NCBI RefSeq assembly: GCF_028686475.1
Contig: NZ_JAQUCA010000020.1
Coordinates: 1 to 56,437 of the forward strand
Source: Giesbergeria sp.
GTDB taxonomy: Bacteria; Pseudomonadota; Gammaproteobacteria; Burkholderiales; Burkholderiaceae_C
Direction: 5' to 3'
Length of the DNA stretch: 56,437 bases
Shown here: positions 1-9,655 of the stretch, piece after piece
Layout of the letters: every line of letters begins with the position of its first letter
Position numbering within the stretch: position 1 is the first letter of the stretch
The notes under the pieces: model-generated
What the model was told of the DNA's origin: nothing
The model's database searches: none
The model's input: the letters and a program-made list of their open reading frames with translations, nothing else
Position numbers and translations under genes: made by a program

Positions 1-367
1 TTTTGAAGCTGAAGCCGGGAAAACGCCCCAGCGACTTGAAGCGCGGAAAGCCCGGTGTTTGGCCCGCCTTGATGCGCCTGAAGAACGCAGCAAATGCTTT
101 GTCCAAGCGGCGCAGCGTCATCTGCTGACTAGAACAGTTAGCCGCATCAGCCCACTCGGGCAGGTCGTGGCGCAGCAGCGTCAGGCCCTTGCACTGGTCG
201 GCATAAGAAATTGATGTGCCCGCCTTGCTCCAAGCGCTGATGCGTTCTTCCAAGGCCGCGTTGTAAAGCTGTTGGTGTGAGCGTAGCAGGGCATCGAGCG
301 CAACGGCCTGCTTCGGCGTTGGGTACAGCCGATAGGTCGTTTTGCGTAGGTTGCGGGCTTCGCTCAT
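1..367 (-). mobile_element. tnpB: TnpB (IS200/IS605-type OrfB) N-terminal part, cut by window edge
   Basis: Reading leftward from the ATG at 367, 122 residues are visible. They begin MSEARNLRKTTYRLYPTPKQ, followed by a helical segment (ALDALLRSHQQLYNAALEER) and end near PGFPRFKSLGRFPGF. This is the typical N-terminal OrfB/TnpB domain seen before the RuvC-like core. TnpB is the RNA-guided nuclease of IS200/IS605 and IS607 elements, ancestral to Cas12. The RuvC and zinc-ribbon parts lie beyond the window edge, so integrity cannot be judged. No tnpA transposase gene is visible. The right edge of the window carries the C-terminal part of a TnpB in the same orientation. Confidence 0.88.
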
Positions 368-375
368 AATTGGTT

Positions 376-403
376 ACTATAGACAAATTATGCAAATAAG
401 CAA
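376..403 (-). promoter_or_regulatory. Candidate sigma-70 promoter for tnpB
   Basis: On the minus strand TTGCTT (-35, 403-398) and TATAGT (-10, 381-376) are separated by 16 bases, and the -10 ends about 9 bases before the tnpB ATG. The leader would be very short or absent. Seen by motif only. Confidence 0.4.
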
Positions 404-636
404 GCTACACAGTTGCCGCCTACGGCGGCACTGGCTGAGTTCTTCAATGGACTCAAGACTGGCACCAGCAGCAGGACAGGCCGGACGACTGAAGCCAGCC
501 TGGGGCTGGCGGCGCTTACCCCTCCAGCCAATGGGGGCGGCTTTGCCTCTAGGCCGCAAGCGGCCAACCCAAATGGATGGAGCCCCTCGCGCTATTCAGT
601 GGCGTTGCCGATGGCAGCGCCCTGTCTTTTCTAAGC
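404..636. other. Non-coding gap with GC-rich hairpins upstream of tnpB
   Basis: No convincing gene. Short perfect hairpins are visible: GCCGCC/GGCGGC near 416-430, GCCAGCC/GGCTGGC near 493-509, and GGCCGC/GCGGCC near 552-566. These may belong to the end of the IS element that carries tnpB or to a terminator of plsY, but no T-run follows them and the element boundary cannot be placed. Confidence 0.35.
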
Positions 637-1347
637 TCAATGCCGTTTACGGGTTTTCTTGCTGCCTACCGGATGCTGGTGGGTAGCGGCAACTGGCGTT
701 GCTGGCGCTGTTTTGTCTTTGCTTTGGCCCAGCTTAGCCTCTGTACCACGCAATAAGCGCCCAATGTTTTCTTGGTGTCGCCAGACCAGCAAACCGGCCA
801 TTGCGCCAATCGCAGCGGCCACGCGGTGGTCGGCATACCACAGCGCTCCCCCTGCCAGTAAAAAGAAGGTGGGCGCAAACACCGCTGCCGCCATCGACGC
901 CAACGACACATAACGCGAAACAGACACCACCGCCAGCCATGCCAGCAGCGTGGCCAAGCCCAGCCAAGCGCTCACGCCCAGCAAGACCCCCAGCGCTGTC
1001 GCTACGCCCTTGCCACCCTTAAAACCAAAAAATACTGGCCACAGGTGGCCGACAAAAGCGGCCAAGGCCACCAGCGCTTGTGTGCCCTCTTCCATGCCAT
1101 AGGGTGCGCCAAACCAACGCACCAGCGCCACCGGTAGCCAGCCTTTGGCGGCATCGAGAACCAAGGTCAGGATGGCAGCGGCTTTGCTGCCCGAGCGCAG
1201 CACATTGGTGGCCCCCGGATTTTTACTGCCAAAGGTGCGTGGGTCGTTCAGGCCCATCAGGCGGCTGACAATCACGGCAAACGACAACGAGCCTAGCAAA
1301 TAGGCTGCCAGTACCGCCAGTGCGGAATAAACGAGGGGCAAAATCAA
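637..1347 (-). CDS. plsY: Glycerol-3-phosphate acyltransferase PlsY
   Basis: PlsY is the membrane acyltransferase that moves an acyl group from acyl-phosphate to glycerol-3-phosphate, the first step of phospholipid synthesis. The 236-residue protein has the family's hydrophobic segments. Conserved motifs are GSLSFAVIVSRL near the N-terminus, GSKNPGATNVLR (the Gly-rich SxNPGATN motif), and GHLWPVFFGFKGGKGVAT (the GHxxPxFxxFKGGKGVAT motif). The C-terminus has a basic tail (KKTRKRH), so the protein is a little longer than the usual ~200 residues. It follows ybaK on the same strand with about 60 bases between them, so co-transcription is plausible. Confidence 0.95.
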   Translation of the reverse strand: MILPLVYSALAVLAAYLLGSLSFAVIVSRLMGLNDPRTFGSKNPGATNVLRSGSKAAAILTLVLDAAKGWLPVALVRWFGAPYGMEEGTQALVALAAFVGHLWPVFFGFKGGKGVATALGVLLGVSAWLGLATLLAWLAVVSVSRYVSLASMAAAVFAPTFFLLAGGALWYADHRVAAAIGAMAGLLVWRHQENIGRLLRGTEAKLGQSKDKTAPATPVAATHQHPVGSKKTRKRH

Positions 1348-1406
1348 TCTCCAAAAGGGTGGTTTGAACGCTTAGCGGGGCGCCATTGTGCCAGCGGCCT
1401 GTGGCA

Positions 1407-1907
1407 TTATTCGGCCAAAGCGCATTGCACCGGCGTGGCCCCCAGCAGGCGCAAGCACACTTGTGGCTCTAGCTGTACCAAAAAACCACGTCGGCCGCCA
1501 TTGATGGCGATGCGGGGTAAATCCAAAATAGACGCTTCGATATACACCGGCATGGCTTTGCGCGTGCCAAATGGCGAAGTGCCACCCACCAAATAACCGC
1601 TGTGCCGGTTGGCCACCTCGGGCGCACAAGGCTCGACCGATTTGGCCCCAATCTGGCGCGCCAAGGCTTTGGTGGACACTTTGCAATCACCGTGCATCAG
1701 CACGAGGAGCGGTTTGGCATCTTGGTCTTGCATCACCAGCGTTTTGACCACGCTGTGTTCATCCAGCCCCAAACTGGCGGCGCTGTGCGCGGTGCCGCCA
1801 TGCTCAACATAATCGTAGGGCAAGCCAATAAAGGCCACGCCCTGCGCTTTGAGCAGCTGCGTGGCGGGGGTTTCACTGACGTGGGTTTTACTGTCTTTTT
1901 TTGCCAT
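1407..1907 (-). CDS. ybaK: Cys-tRNA(Pro)/Cys-tRNA(Cys) deacylase, YbaK family
   Basis: The 166-residue protein is a trans-editing deacylase that hydrolyses mischarged Cys-tRNA(Pro). Family features: an N-terminal MAKK followed by TPATQLLKAQGVAF; a conserved lysine in HSVVKTLVMQ, which corresponds to the key Lys of YbaK; and the GGTSPFGTRKAMPVYIE block. I start at MAKKDSK (1907) rather than at an upstream ATG in the same frame, because family members begin there. It lies between the aldo/keto reductase and plsY, all on the minus strand. Confidence 0.92.
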   Translation of the reverse strand: MAKKDSKTHVSETPATQLLKAQGVAFIGLPYDYVEHGGTAHSAASLGLDEHSVVKTLVMQDQDAKPLLVLMHGDCKVSTKALARQIGAKSVEPCAPEVANRHSGYLVGGTSPFGTRKAMPVYIEASILDLPRIAINGGRRGFLVQLEPQVCLRLLGATPVQCALAE

Positions 1908-1958
1908 GATGGCAAATTGAACCACAAATACGACGGGCCTCAACAGCCCGTCAGCCGC

Positions 1959-3017
1959 TCAAAGAGCCGGGTCGCCCACCTGCCAGCGGATAGCATCGAT
2001 TTCGGCCAGCAATTCAGGCGATAAGGTGGTGCCCCAAGCATCCACATCCTCTTCCAGCTGCGCCAATGAGGTCACGCCGATGATGGTGCTGGCTACCTGC
2101 CATTTGGTATAGCAAAACGCCAGCGCCAGCCGGGTAGGCGTTAGGCCATGCTGGCGTGCCAAAGCGTTGTAACGCCGCGCCGCTTCCAAGGCTTCGGGGC
2201 GGCCCCAACGTTGCTTGCGAAAGCCCTCAAACAAGGCCATGCGCCCTTGCGGTGCATCTGGCCCGGTCAGGCCGCTTTGGTCGTATTTGCCCGTGAGCAG
2301 GCCAAATCCTACCGGTGAATAAGCCAACAGCGAGACATTGAGGCGGTAGCAAGTTTCATCCAAGGCGTTTTCATAACTGCGGTTGATGAGGCAATAGGGG
2401 TTTTGCACCGTGGCAATGCGCGGCAGGCCATGCTGTTCGGCCAAACGAACAAACTCGTGTACGCCGTAGGGGGTTTCGTTGGACAGACCGATGTGGCGCA
2501 CTTTGCCCGCCTTCACCAATCCGGCCAAGGCTTCTAATTGCTCATGAATCGAGGTTTGCGTGCGCTCTAGTTGCGGGTCGTAATACTGGATGCCAAAGTT
2601 GGGCGCGTAGCGCTCGGGCCAGTGGATTTGGTAGAGGTCAATCACCTCGGTTTGCAAACGGCGCAAACTGCCCTCACACGAGGCGACGATGTCCGCTGCC
2701 GTCAGGCCTTGCCCTTCGCGCAGCCACGGCATACCGCGTGAGGGACCTGCCACTTTGCTGGCCAGCACGATTTTTTGGCGCACACCGGGGTTTTGCGCCA
2801 GCCAGTGGCCAATGATGGTCTCGGTGGCTCCGGCGGTTTCGGCCCGCGCGGGTACGGCATACATCTCGGCGGTGTCGATAAAGTTAATGCCACGCTCTAA
2901 GGCACGATTCAAAATAGCGTGGGCATCGGCCTCTGGCACCTGCTCGCCAAAGGTCATCGTGCCTAAGCAAATGGGGGTAACATGCAGGTCGCTTTGACCC
3001 AATTGAACGGTATCCAT
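1959..3017 (-). CDS. Aldo/keto reductase, Tas-like
   Basis: A 352-residue NADP(H)-dependent aldo/keto reductase most similar in layout to E. coli Tas. It starts MDTVQLGQSDLHVTPICLG. The catalytic tetrad can be placed as Asp and Tyr in FIDTAEMYAVP, Lys in IVLASKVAGPSR, and His in LYQIHWPERY. C-terminal cofactor-binding residues lie in STIIGVTSLAQLEEDV. Members of this branch accept varied carbonyl substrates, so no substrate is assigned. The start at 3017 is chosen over a longer upstream reading because TVQLGQS matches the family N-terminus. It is divergent from the hydrolase at 3087, with about 70 bases between. Confidence 0.9.
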   Translation of the reverse strand: MDTVQLGQSDLHVTPICLGTMTFGEQVPEADAHAILNRALERGINFIDTAEMYAVPARAETAGATETIIGHWLAQNPGVRQKIVLASKVAGPSRGMPWLREGQGLTAADIVASCEGSLRRLQTEVIDLYQIHWPERYAPNFGIQYYDPQLERTQTSIHEQLEALAGLVKAGKVRHIGLSNETPYGVHEFVRLAEQHGLPRIATVQNPYCLINRSYENALDETCYRLNVSLLAYSPVGFGLLTGKYDQSGLTGPDAPQGRMALFEGFRKQRWGRPEALEAARRYNALARQHGLTPTRLALAFCYTKWQVASTIIGVTSLAQLEEDVDAWGTTLSPELLAEIDAIRWQVGDPAL

Positions 3018-3086
3018 GCGCTTGCTCCGCTTAAAACCTCCAGTGTACGCAGGGCGATAAAGCCTTGCTGCGGAATAATCGGACGC

Positions 3087-4016
3087 ATGTACCAAAGCCT
3101 TCGCCCTTTTCAAACCGAGTTTGTCCCGCTGCGCGGCCTGCGCTACCATGTGCGCCATTGGGGCAGCGCCAGCAACAGCACCTCACAGCCGCCCTTGTTT
3201 TTGCTACATGGATGGATGGATGTCGGAGCCTCCTACCAATTTGTGGTGGATGCCCTGAGTGAGGATTTTTTTCAGGGACGGCGCATCATTGCGCCCGATT
3301 GGCGCGGTTTCGGCCTCACGGAACCACCTGCGGGCAATGACCATTACCAATTTGCCGATTACTTGGCTGACCTAGAACGCCTGCTAGACCATTACGCCCC
3401 CGGCCAAACAGTGGATTTGGTCGGCCACAGCATGGGTGGCAATATCGCCATGATGTACGCGGGCATACGGCCTGCACGCATTCGCCGTCTTATCAACCTA
3501 GAGGGTTTTGGTATGCCAGCCAACCCCCCAGACCAAGCCCCCACCCGCTATGCCCAATGGCTAGATGAATTGCAACACTACGAGCGTGGCACGCTCAGCA
3601 TGAAAGCCTACGACAGCGCCCAAGCCGTGGCCCAGCGTTTAATCAAAACCAACCCACGCCTGCCCCAAGACAAGGCCGATTGGCTGGCGCAGCACTGGGC
3701 GCAAGCCAACGCCCAAGGCGAATGGCGCATTTTGGGCGATGCAGCGCACAAAATTATCAACGCGCAACTCTACCGCGTGGAAGAAGTGCTGGCGCTTTGG
3801 CGTGCCATTACTGCCCCCACCTTGGCGGTGGAAGCCACCGACAACCGCATGGCCCACTGGTGGCAAGGCCGCTACACCTTGGCGCAATACCATGAACGCC
3901 TGCAAGCGGTGCCAAACTGCCAACGGGCTGTGGTGCAAGAGGCCGGCCACATGTTGCACCACGACCAGCCCCAAGCCGTGGCGGCATGGATTGAATCGTT
4001 TTTGGCCACGGCCTAA
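3087..4016 (+). CDS. Alpha/beta-fold hydrolase
   Basis: A 309-residue soluble alpha/beta hydrolase. The oxyanion-hole motif HGW follows a hydrophobic strand (LFLLHGWMD). The nucleophile elbow is GHSMGGN (Ser). The acid and base can be placed near EATDNRMAH and in EAGHMLHHDQP (His). It resembles MhpC/haloperoxidase-like hydrolases annotated only as generic alpha/beta hydrolases in Burkholderiales, so no substrate is inferred. The start at ATG 3087 fits the beginning MYQSLRPFQTEFVPLRGL. It precedes prfB by about 70 bases. Confidence 0.88.
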   Translation: MYQSLRPFQTEFVPLRGLRYHVRHWGSASNSTSQPPLFLLHGWMDVGASYQFVVDALSEDFFQGRRIIAPDWRGFGLTEPPAGNDHYQFADYLADLERLLDHYAPGQTVDLVGHSMGGNIAMMYAGIRPARIRRLINLEGFGMPANPPDQAPTRYAQWLDELQHYERGTLSMKAYDSAQAVAQRLIKTNPRLPQDKADWLAQHWAQANAQGEWRILGDAAHKIINAQLYRVEEVLALWRAITAPTLAVEATDNRMAHWWQGRYTLAQYHERLQAVPNCQRAVVQEAGHMLHHDQPQAVAAWIESFLATA

Positions 4017-4084
4017 GTCCGCCCCGCCAATAGGCGTGAGAAAATCGCGCACCCTTTACCGAATATAGACACAGAAAGAACATC

Positions 4085-5189
4085 ATGGAAGCAGAACGTA
4101 TCAACCTCATCGGCAATACCTTGCAAGACCTGTCCACCCGGACAGAAGAGTTACGGAGGTATCTTTGACTACGATGCCAAATTTGAACGCCTGCGTACCG
4201 TCGATGCCTCGCTAGAAGACCCAGCCGTCTGGAATGACCCCAAAAAAGCCCAAGAACTGGGCAAAGAAAAAAAACTGCTCGATGGCGTGGTGCTGACGCT
4301 AGAAAAGCTCACGCGCGAGCTGGCTGACAACGCCGAACTGTTTGAGATGAGCAAAGAAGAAGGCGACGAGGCCGGCCTGCTCACCATCGAAGCCGAATCG
4401 GCCAAGCTGCGCCCACTGATTGAAGAGCTAGAGTTCCGGCGCATGTTCCGCTATGAGGCCGACCCGCTCAATTGCTTTGTTGATATCCAATCGGGTGCCG
4501 GTGGTACCGAAGCCTGTGATTGGGCCAGCATCTTGCTGCGCCAGTACCTGAAATACGCCGAGCGCAAAGGCTTCAAAGCCACGGTAGAAGAAGAAACCCC
4601 CGGCGACGTGGCCGGTATCAAAAGCGCCACCATCCATATCGAAGGCGAATACGCCTATGGCCTGCTACGTACCGAGACCGGCGTGCATCGCTTGGTGCGT
4701 AAATCGCCGTTTGACAGCTCGGGCGGCCGCCATACCAGCTTTGCCAGCTTGTTTGTCTATCCTGAGATTGATGATTCGATTGAAATCAACATCAACCCCG
4801 CCGATGTGCGTACCGATACCTTCCGCGCCAGTGGGGCCGGTGGTCAGCACATCAACAAAACCGATTCGGCGGTGCGCCTGACGCACATCCCGACTGGCAT
4901 CGTGGTGCAGTGCCAAGATGGCCGCAGCCAACACGGCAACCGTGACATCGCTTGGCAACGTTTGCGCTCTAAACTCTACGACTTTGAAATGCGTAAACGC
5001 CAAGAAGAAGCGCAAAAATTGGAAGACACCAAGACCGATGTCGGCTGGGGCCATCAAATCCGCTCTTATGTGCTAGACAACAGCCGCATCAAAGATTTAC
5101 GCACCAATGTCGAAATCTCCGCCACGCAAAAAGTGCTGGACGGCGATTTAGACGCATTTATCGAAGCATCGCTCAAACAGGGCGTTTAA
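4085..5189 (+). CDS. prfB: Peptide chain release factor 2, with programmed +1 frameshift
   Basis: RF2 ends translation at UGA and UAA codons. The gene is read in two frames. ATG at 4085 opens 27 codons that end CTT at 4163-4165 before an in-frame TGA (4166-4168). Skipping T4166 continues as GAC TAC GAT ([10 protein letters not shown]) to the stop at 5189, giving a 367-residue product, normal for RF2. The stop-recognition tripeptide SPF lies in [10 protein letters not shown], and the catalytic GGQ in [14 protein letters not shown]. Six bases separate it from pepN, so the two may be co-transcribed. Confidence 0.97.
4155..4169 (+). promoter_or_regulatory. prfB programmed frameshift signal
   Basis: An internal Shine-Dalgarno-like GGAGG (4155-4159) sits three bases before CTT-TGA-C (4163-4169). 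This is the conserved RF2 autoregulatory arrangement: when RF2 is scarce the ribosome pauses at UGA and slips +1. Spacing matches the well-known E. coli signal. Confidence 0.95.
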
Positions 5190-5197
5190 GGAAAACC

Positions 5198-7906
5198 ATG
5201 TTGCTTATGCCTGACGGACAGGGCCAACCCACGGCCACCCACCGCAGCGACTACCAGCCCCCGGCGTGGTGGATTGACACGGTAGAACTGACTTTCGACC
5301 TCGACCCGGCCAAAACCCGGGTGCTGAATAAGATGCGCCTGCGCCGCAACCCCGAGGTAGCGGCCCAAGCCCTGCGTCTGGAGGGCGAAGAGCTGAATTT
5401 GTCGCGGGTGCTGGTGAATGGGGCTGGAACCTCGTTCAAAATGGACGGCAGCCAGTTGGTGCTAGAAAATCTACCCGAAGGGCCAGAGCCGTTCGATTTA
5501 GAGATTTTTACCACCTGCGCGCCCGACAAAAACACCCAGCTCATGGGGCTGTACGTCAGTCAGGGTACTTTCTTTACACAGTGCGAAGCCGAAGGCTTCC
5601 GGCGCATCACCTATTTCCTAGACCGCCCCGATGTCATGGCCAGCTACACCGTGACACTGCGCGCCGACAAAACGGCCTACCCGGTGTTGCTGTCCAACGG
5701 CAACTTGGTAGAGCAAGGCGACTTGGAAGGGGGCCGCCACTTTGCCAAGTGGCACGACCCACACAAAAAACCCTGCTATCTGTTTGCCTTGGTGGCTGGT
5801 AAGTTGGTGGCACGCCAGCAGCGCATTCTGTCGCGCTCGGGCACCGAGCATCTGTTGGAAGTGTATGTGCGCCCCGGCGACTTGGGTAAAACCGAACACG
5901 CCATGAACTCGCTCATGGCCAGCGTGGCTTGGGATGAGGCCCGCTTTGGCCTGCCCTTGGATTTGGAACGCTTCATGATTGTCGCCACCAGCGACTTCAA
6001 CATGGGCGCGATGGAAAACAAGGGTCTCAATATCTTCAACACCAAGTATGTGCTGGCCAGCGAAGCCACTGCCACCGATACCGACTTTGCCAACATCGAA
6101 GCCGTGGTCGGGCACGAATACTTCCACAACTGGACGGGCAACCGCATCACCTGCCGCGATTGGTTCCAACTCTCGCTCAAAGAGGGGCTGACGGTCTTCC
6201 GGGACCAAGAGTTCAGCATGGACATGGCGGGCAGCCCCTCGGCCCGTGCGGTAAAACGCATTGAAGATGTGCGCGTATTGCGTAGCGCCCAGTTTCCCGA
6301 AGACGCTGGCCCGATGGCGCACGCGGTACGCCCAGACAGCTATATTGAAATCAATAACTTCTACACCGTCACCATCTACGAAAAAGGTGCAGAAGTCGTA
6401 CGCATGATGCACAACTTGGTCGGCCGGGATGGCTTTGCCCAAGGCATGAAGCTGTACTTTGCCCGCCATGACGGCCAAGCCGTGACCTGCGATGATTTTG
6501 CCCAAGCCATTGCCGACGCGAACCCCGGCAGCGCACTGGCCTTGCAATTAGAACAGTTCAAGCGCTGGTACAGCCAAGCAGGCACGCCACGGGTGCAAGC
6601 CAGCGGCCAATACGACCCCGAAGCACAGCGTTACACACTGACGCTGCGCCAAAGCTGCCCAGCCACCCCCGGCCAACCGCACAAAGCGCCGTTTGTCATT
6701 CCGGTGGAATTGGGATTGCTCAATCACGCAGGTCAGGCGCTGGCCTTGCAACTGGAGGGCGAACAAACTGCCAACGGCAATAGTCGCACTTTGGTCTTGG
6801 ACGGAGCTGAACAGCAATGGACGTTTATCAATGTAGTGCAAGCGCCCGTGCCATCGCTGTTGCGCGGCTTTAGCGCCCCCGTGGTGCTGGAAGTGGATTA
6901 CAGCGATGCCGAATTGCTCACGCTGCTGGCCCACGACCAAGATGCGTTTAACCGCTGGGAAGCTGGCCAACGCTTGCTATTGCGCCGTGCCCTGCAAGCC
7001 ATCACGGCCCCAGACGATAGCCAAGATGCCGCCATCTTGGACGAAGCCCTGTTGCAGGCACTGCGCCAAGTGCTACTTGACCCGCAGCTGGATGCAGCGT
7101 TCAAAGAGTTGGTGCTGACGTTGCCCTCGGAGACCTATATCGCTGAGCAACTGGAAGTCGTCAACCCGCAACGTATCCACGCGGTGCGCGAAGCCATGCG
7201 CCTACAACTGGCCTTGGCCTTGCATATCGATTGGCAATCGGCCTACGAAACCCACCAAGCCAGTGGCGCTTACCGCCCCGATGCCGCCTCCGCCGGGCGG
7301 CGCGCTTTGGCGGGTTTGGCCTTGACCATGCTCTGCTTAGGCGCACAACACAGCGGCGATAGCATTTGGCCGGGTAAAACTTTGCAGCGCTTCAAAGATG
7401 CGGGCAATATGACCGACCGCTTCAACGCTTTGGCTGCCTTGGTGGGCTGTGGCCATGCCTTGGCAGCGCCCGCGTTGGAGCGTTTCCATACGCTGTTCAA
7501 AGACGACCCACTGGTGCTGGACAAATGGTTTGCGCTCCAAGCTGGGGCCAGCGACCGTGCCGGCCATGTGCTGCCGTTGGTGAAACAACTGATGGCACAC
7601 CCTGATTTCACCATCAAAAACCCCAACCGCGCCCGCAGTTTGATTTTTAGCTACTGCAACGCCAACCCCGGAGCCTTCCACCGCGCCGATGCTGCCGGTT
7701 ATGTGTTCTGGAGCGAACGGGTGTTAGAGTTGGATGCCATCAACCCGCAAGTAGCCGCGCGCTTGGCCCGCGCCCTAGACCGCTGGAAAAAGCTGGCCGA
7801 ACCTTGGCGCAGCAGCGCGCGCGAGGCCATTGCCCGCGTAGCCGCCCGCGCCGATTTGAGCAACGATGTGCGCGAGGTCGTCACCCGCGCCTTGGCCGAA
7901 GAATAA
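5198..7906 (+). CDS. pepN: Aminopeptidase N (M1 family)
   Basis: A 902-residue zinc metallopeptidase that removes N-terminal residues from peptides in the cytoplasm. The exopeptidase motif GAMEN lies in [15 protein letters not shown] near residue 270. The zinc site HEYFHNW (HExxH) lies near residue 306, with the third ligand Glu in [12 protein letters not shown] about 19 residues later. The C-terminal half is the helical PepN domain, ending in [13 protein letters not shown]. The length is close to E. coli PepN (870). The start ATG at 5198 has AAGGAA upstream. fbp begins 11 bases after its stop. Confidence 0.97.
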   Translation: MLLMPDGQGQPTATHRSDYQPPAWWIDTVELTFDLDPAKTRVLNKMRLRRNPEVAAQALRLEGEELNLSRVLVNGAGTSFKMDGSQLVLENLPEGPEPFDLEIFTTCAPDKNTQLMGLYVSQGTFFTQCEAEGFRRITYFLDRPDVMASYTVTLRADKTAYPVLLSNGNLVEQGDLEGGRHFAKWHDPHKKPCYLFALVAGKLVARQQRILSRSGTEHLLEVYVRPGDLGKTEHAMNSLMASVAWDEARFGLPLDLERFMIVATSDFNMGAMENKGLNIFNTKYVLASEATATDTDFANIEAVVGHEYFHNWTGNRITCRDWFQLSLKEGLTVFRDQEFSMDMAGSPSARAVKRIEDVRVLRSAQFPEDAGPMAHAVRPDSYIEINNFYTVTIYEKGAEVVRMMHNLVGRDGFAQGMKLYFARHDGQAVTCDDFAQAIADANPGSALALQLEQFKRWYSQAGTPRVQASGQYDPEAQRYTLTLRQSCPATPGQPHKAPFVIPVELGLLNHAGQALALQLEGEQTANGNSRTLVLDGAEQQWTFINVVQAPVPSLLRGFSAPVVLEVDYSDAELLTLLAHDQDAFNRWEAGQRLLLRRALQAITAPDDSQDAAILDEALLQALRQVLLDPQLDAAFKELVLTLPSETYIAEQLEVVNPQRIHAVREAMRLQLALALHIDWQSAYETHQASGAYRPDAASAGRRALAGLALTMLCLGAQHSGDSIWPGKTLQRFKDAGNMTDRFNALAALVGCGHALAAPALERFHTLFKDDPLVLDKWFALQAGASDRAGHVLPLVKQLMAHPDFTIKNPNRARSLIFSYCNANPGAFHRADAAGYVFWSERVLELDAINPQVAARLARALDRWKKLAEPWRSSAREAIARVAARADLSNDVREVVTRALAEE

Positions 7907-7917
7907 GGAGAGAACCT

Positions 7918-8925
7918 ATGGCAAAACGAATCAGCCTAACCCGCTATCTGGTCGAACAACAACGCGTAGATGGCCTGATACCCTCGCAACTGCGCTTGCT
8001 GCTCGAAGTGGTGGCGCGCGCTTGCAAGAGCATCAGCCAAGCCGTGAACAAAGGCGCACTCGGGGGCGTACTGGGCAGCGCCGATAGCGAAAACGTGCAA
8101 GGCGAGGTACAGAAAAAGCTCGACATCATCGCCAACGAGGTACTGATTGAGGCCAACGAATGGGGCGGCCACTTGGCTGCGATGGCTTCGGAAGAGATGG
8201 ACGGCATCTACGTCGTGCCCAATCGCTACCCACAAGGTGAATACCTGCTGCTGTTTGACCCCTTGGATGGCTCCAGCAACATCGATGTCAACGTCAGCAT
8301 CGGTACGATTTTCAGCGTGCTGAAAAAGCCCGAAGGTGACCGGGGCGTAGAAGAAAAAGACTTCCTGCAAGCAGGCTACCAACAAGTGGCAGCGGGCTAT
8401 TGCGTCTATGGCCCACAAACCACCTTGGTACTCACCGTGGGCGATGGCGTGGCCATGTTCACCCTCGACCGTGAGCAAGGCTCCTTCGTGCTAACGCAAG
8501 AAAAAGTGCGTATCCCCGAAGACACGAAAGAGTTTGCCATCAACATGAGCAATATGCGCCACTGGGACGAGCCCGTGAAGCGCTACATTGACGAATGCTT
8601 GCAAGGCAAAGAAGGTCCACGCGGCAAAGACTTCAATATGCGCTGGATTGCCAGCATGGTGGCCGATGTGCATCGCATCATGACGCGCGGCGGCGTGTTC
8701 ATGTACCCTTGGGACAAGCGCGAACCGAACAAACCGGGCAAACTGCGCCTGATGTACGAGGCCAACCCGATGGGCTGGCTGGTCGAGCAAGCCGGTGGTG
8801 CCGCCACCAATGGCCGCCAACGCATTTTGGACATCCAACCTACGCATCTGCACGAGCGCGTCAGCGTGATGCTAGGTTCTAAGAACGAAGTCGAGCGCGT
8901 GACCAGCTACCACCAGCCGCTATAA
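7918..8925 (+). CDS. fbp: Fructose-1,6-bisphosphatase, class 1
   Basis: A 335-residue FBPase that hydrolyses fructose-1,6-bisphosphate to fructose-6-phosphate in gluconeogenesis. Metal and substrate motifs: the acidic pair in [10 protein letters not shown], the [18 protein letters not shown] block, and the C-terminal [20 protein letters not shown] block. The start ATG at 7918 is preceded by AAGGAGAGAACCT. The track of upstream in-frame codons overlapping pepN is ignored, because [11 protein letters not shown] is the family start. The stop codon TAA (8923-8925) lies inside the -10 box of the following tRNA promoter. Confidence 0.97.
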   Translation: MAKRISLTRYLVEQQRVDGLIPSQLRLLLEVVARACKSISQAVNKGALGGVLGSADSENVQGEVQKKLDIIANEVLIEANEWGGHLAAMASEEMDGIYVVPNRYPQGEYLLLFDPLDGSSNIDVNVSIGTIFSVLKKPEGDRGVEEKDFLQAGYQQVAAGYCVYGPQTTLVLTVGDGVAMFTLDREQGSFVLTQEKVRIPEDTKEFAINMSNMRHWDEPVKRYIDECLQGKEGPRGKDFNMRWIASMVADVHRIMTRGGVFMYPWDKREPNKPGKLRLMYEANPMGWLVEQAGGAATNGRQRILDIQPTHLHERVSVMLGSKNEVERVTSYHQPL

Positions 8926-8926
8926 T
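8899..8926 (+). promoter_or_regulatory. Promoter of tRNA-Thr, embedded in the fbp 3' end
   Basis: GTGACC (8899-8904) and a perfect TATAAT (8921-8926) are 16 bases apart, and the tRNA starts 9 bases after the -10. The -10 overlaps the fbp stop codon, so the tRNA can be expressed independently of fbp. Confidence 0.6.
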
Positions 8927-8935
8927 GGCAGCTTA

Positions 8936-9011
8936 GCCGGTGTAGCTCAGTCGGTAGAGCAGCTCATTCGTAATGAGAAGGTCGGGTGTTCGATTCATCT
9001 CTCCGGCACCA
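8936..9011 (+). tRNA. tRNA-Thr (anticodon CGT)
   Basis: A 76-base tRNA with encoded CCA. The anticodon loop TTCGTAA gives anticodon CGT, reading ACG. The sequence resembles E. coli tRNA-Thr(CGT) through the D and anticodon arms. The acceptor stem GCCGGTG/CTCCGGC has a T-T mismatch at pair 6:67, and the T stem GGGTG/CATCT uses two G-T pairs, so the 3' half is less canonical than the 5' half. Accessory DNA lies just downstream. Confidence 0.93.
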
Positions 9012-9027
9012 ATGAAAACAACAACTT

Positions 9028-9055
9028 AGCCACTCCTAGCCCGAGTGGCTTTTTT
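9028..9055 (+). terminator. Rho-independent terminator after tRNA-Thr
   Basis: The hairpin AGCCACTC/GAGTGGCT (9028-9035 with 9043-9050) is followed by a run of T to 9055. Confidence 0.85.
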
Positions 9056-9109
9056 GTTGCCCGTTAGGATGTAACGGCGGATGTAACGCCATTTTTCAAA
9101 TCGGGCCTT

Positions 9110-9328
9110 TTATCTGCACTTTTGCAGTACCCGCAACCGGCTATGCACCTGCTCTAGCCATGCCATGCTGGCTGCCAGTGTTTGCCTTTCAGCGGCGCGG
9201 TACTTGTTCACCAGTCTAGCAAAGGTGGTTGCCCTCATACCTTTGGGCTTTGGCCCTTCGCCAAAGGCAACACCAGGTAACTGTGCAGCAATGGCACATG
9301 CACGGCTTGGCCAGCAAGACCACAGGCT
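9110..9328 (-). pseudogene. Possible 3' remnant of an unidentified accessory gene
   Basis: Downstream of higA the minus strand keeps an open frame of about 70 codons containing PKPKGMRATTFARLVNKYRA and ending VHSRLRVLQKCR. The segment reads like real protein and recalls the C-termini of short phage or plasmid proteins in Burkholderiales, but I cannot name it. It has no own start codon outside higA. It may be the tail of a truncated gene or chance. Low confidence. Confidence 0.25.
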
Positions 9329-9644
9329 AGGTTTGTGCCATTTGCGGTGCTGGTTGAACATAGAAGGGCGCAGCCTTAAATCGTTGTTCGGCTTGCCACA
9401 TGTCGTAGGCGCTTTGCTGTCCCAGCCATAGCCTTGCAGCGCCCCCACGCTCTACACCCAGCCACGCCTCTAAGCGCAGCGCCATTTCTGGGGAGATGGC
9501 GGCGTGCCCATTCAGCACACGGGACAAAGTGCCACGGGCTACACCTAGCTGCTGTGCAGCTTCGGTAACGGTCAGGCCCAAAGCTGGTAATACATCATCC
9601 CGCAGCGTTAGGCCGGGGTGGGGGGGGTTATACATATAGGCCAT
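9327..9644 (-). CDS. higA: HigA-type antitoxin (XRE helix-turn-helix)
   Basis: A 105-residue antitoxin. It opens with the HigA/VapI signature NPPHPGLTLRDDVLPALGLT, followed by a helix-turn-helix (VTEAAQQLGVARGTLSRVLN) and AISPEMALRLEAWLG. The conserved WLGQQSAYDMWQAEQ is typical of the HigA family. It should bind HigB and repress the shared promoter. It lies downstream of the toxin gene with 11 bases between, the order typical of higBA (toxin first). Confidence 0.93.
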   Translation of the reverse strand: MAYMYNPPHPGLTLRDDVLPALGLTVTEAAQQLGVARGTLSRVLNGHAAISPEMALRLEAWLGVERGGAARLWLGQQSAYDMWQAEQRFKAAPFYVQPAPQMAQT

Positions 9645-9655
9645 TGGGCTATTTC

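Noticed and set aside
5618-6547. 309-codon minus-strand frame opposite pepN
   Set aside because: Shadow of a strongly supported pepN with all catalytic motifs; no motif in the minus frame.
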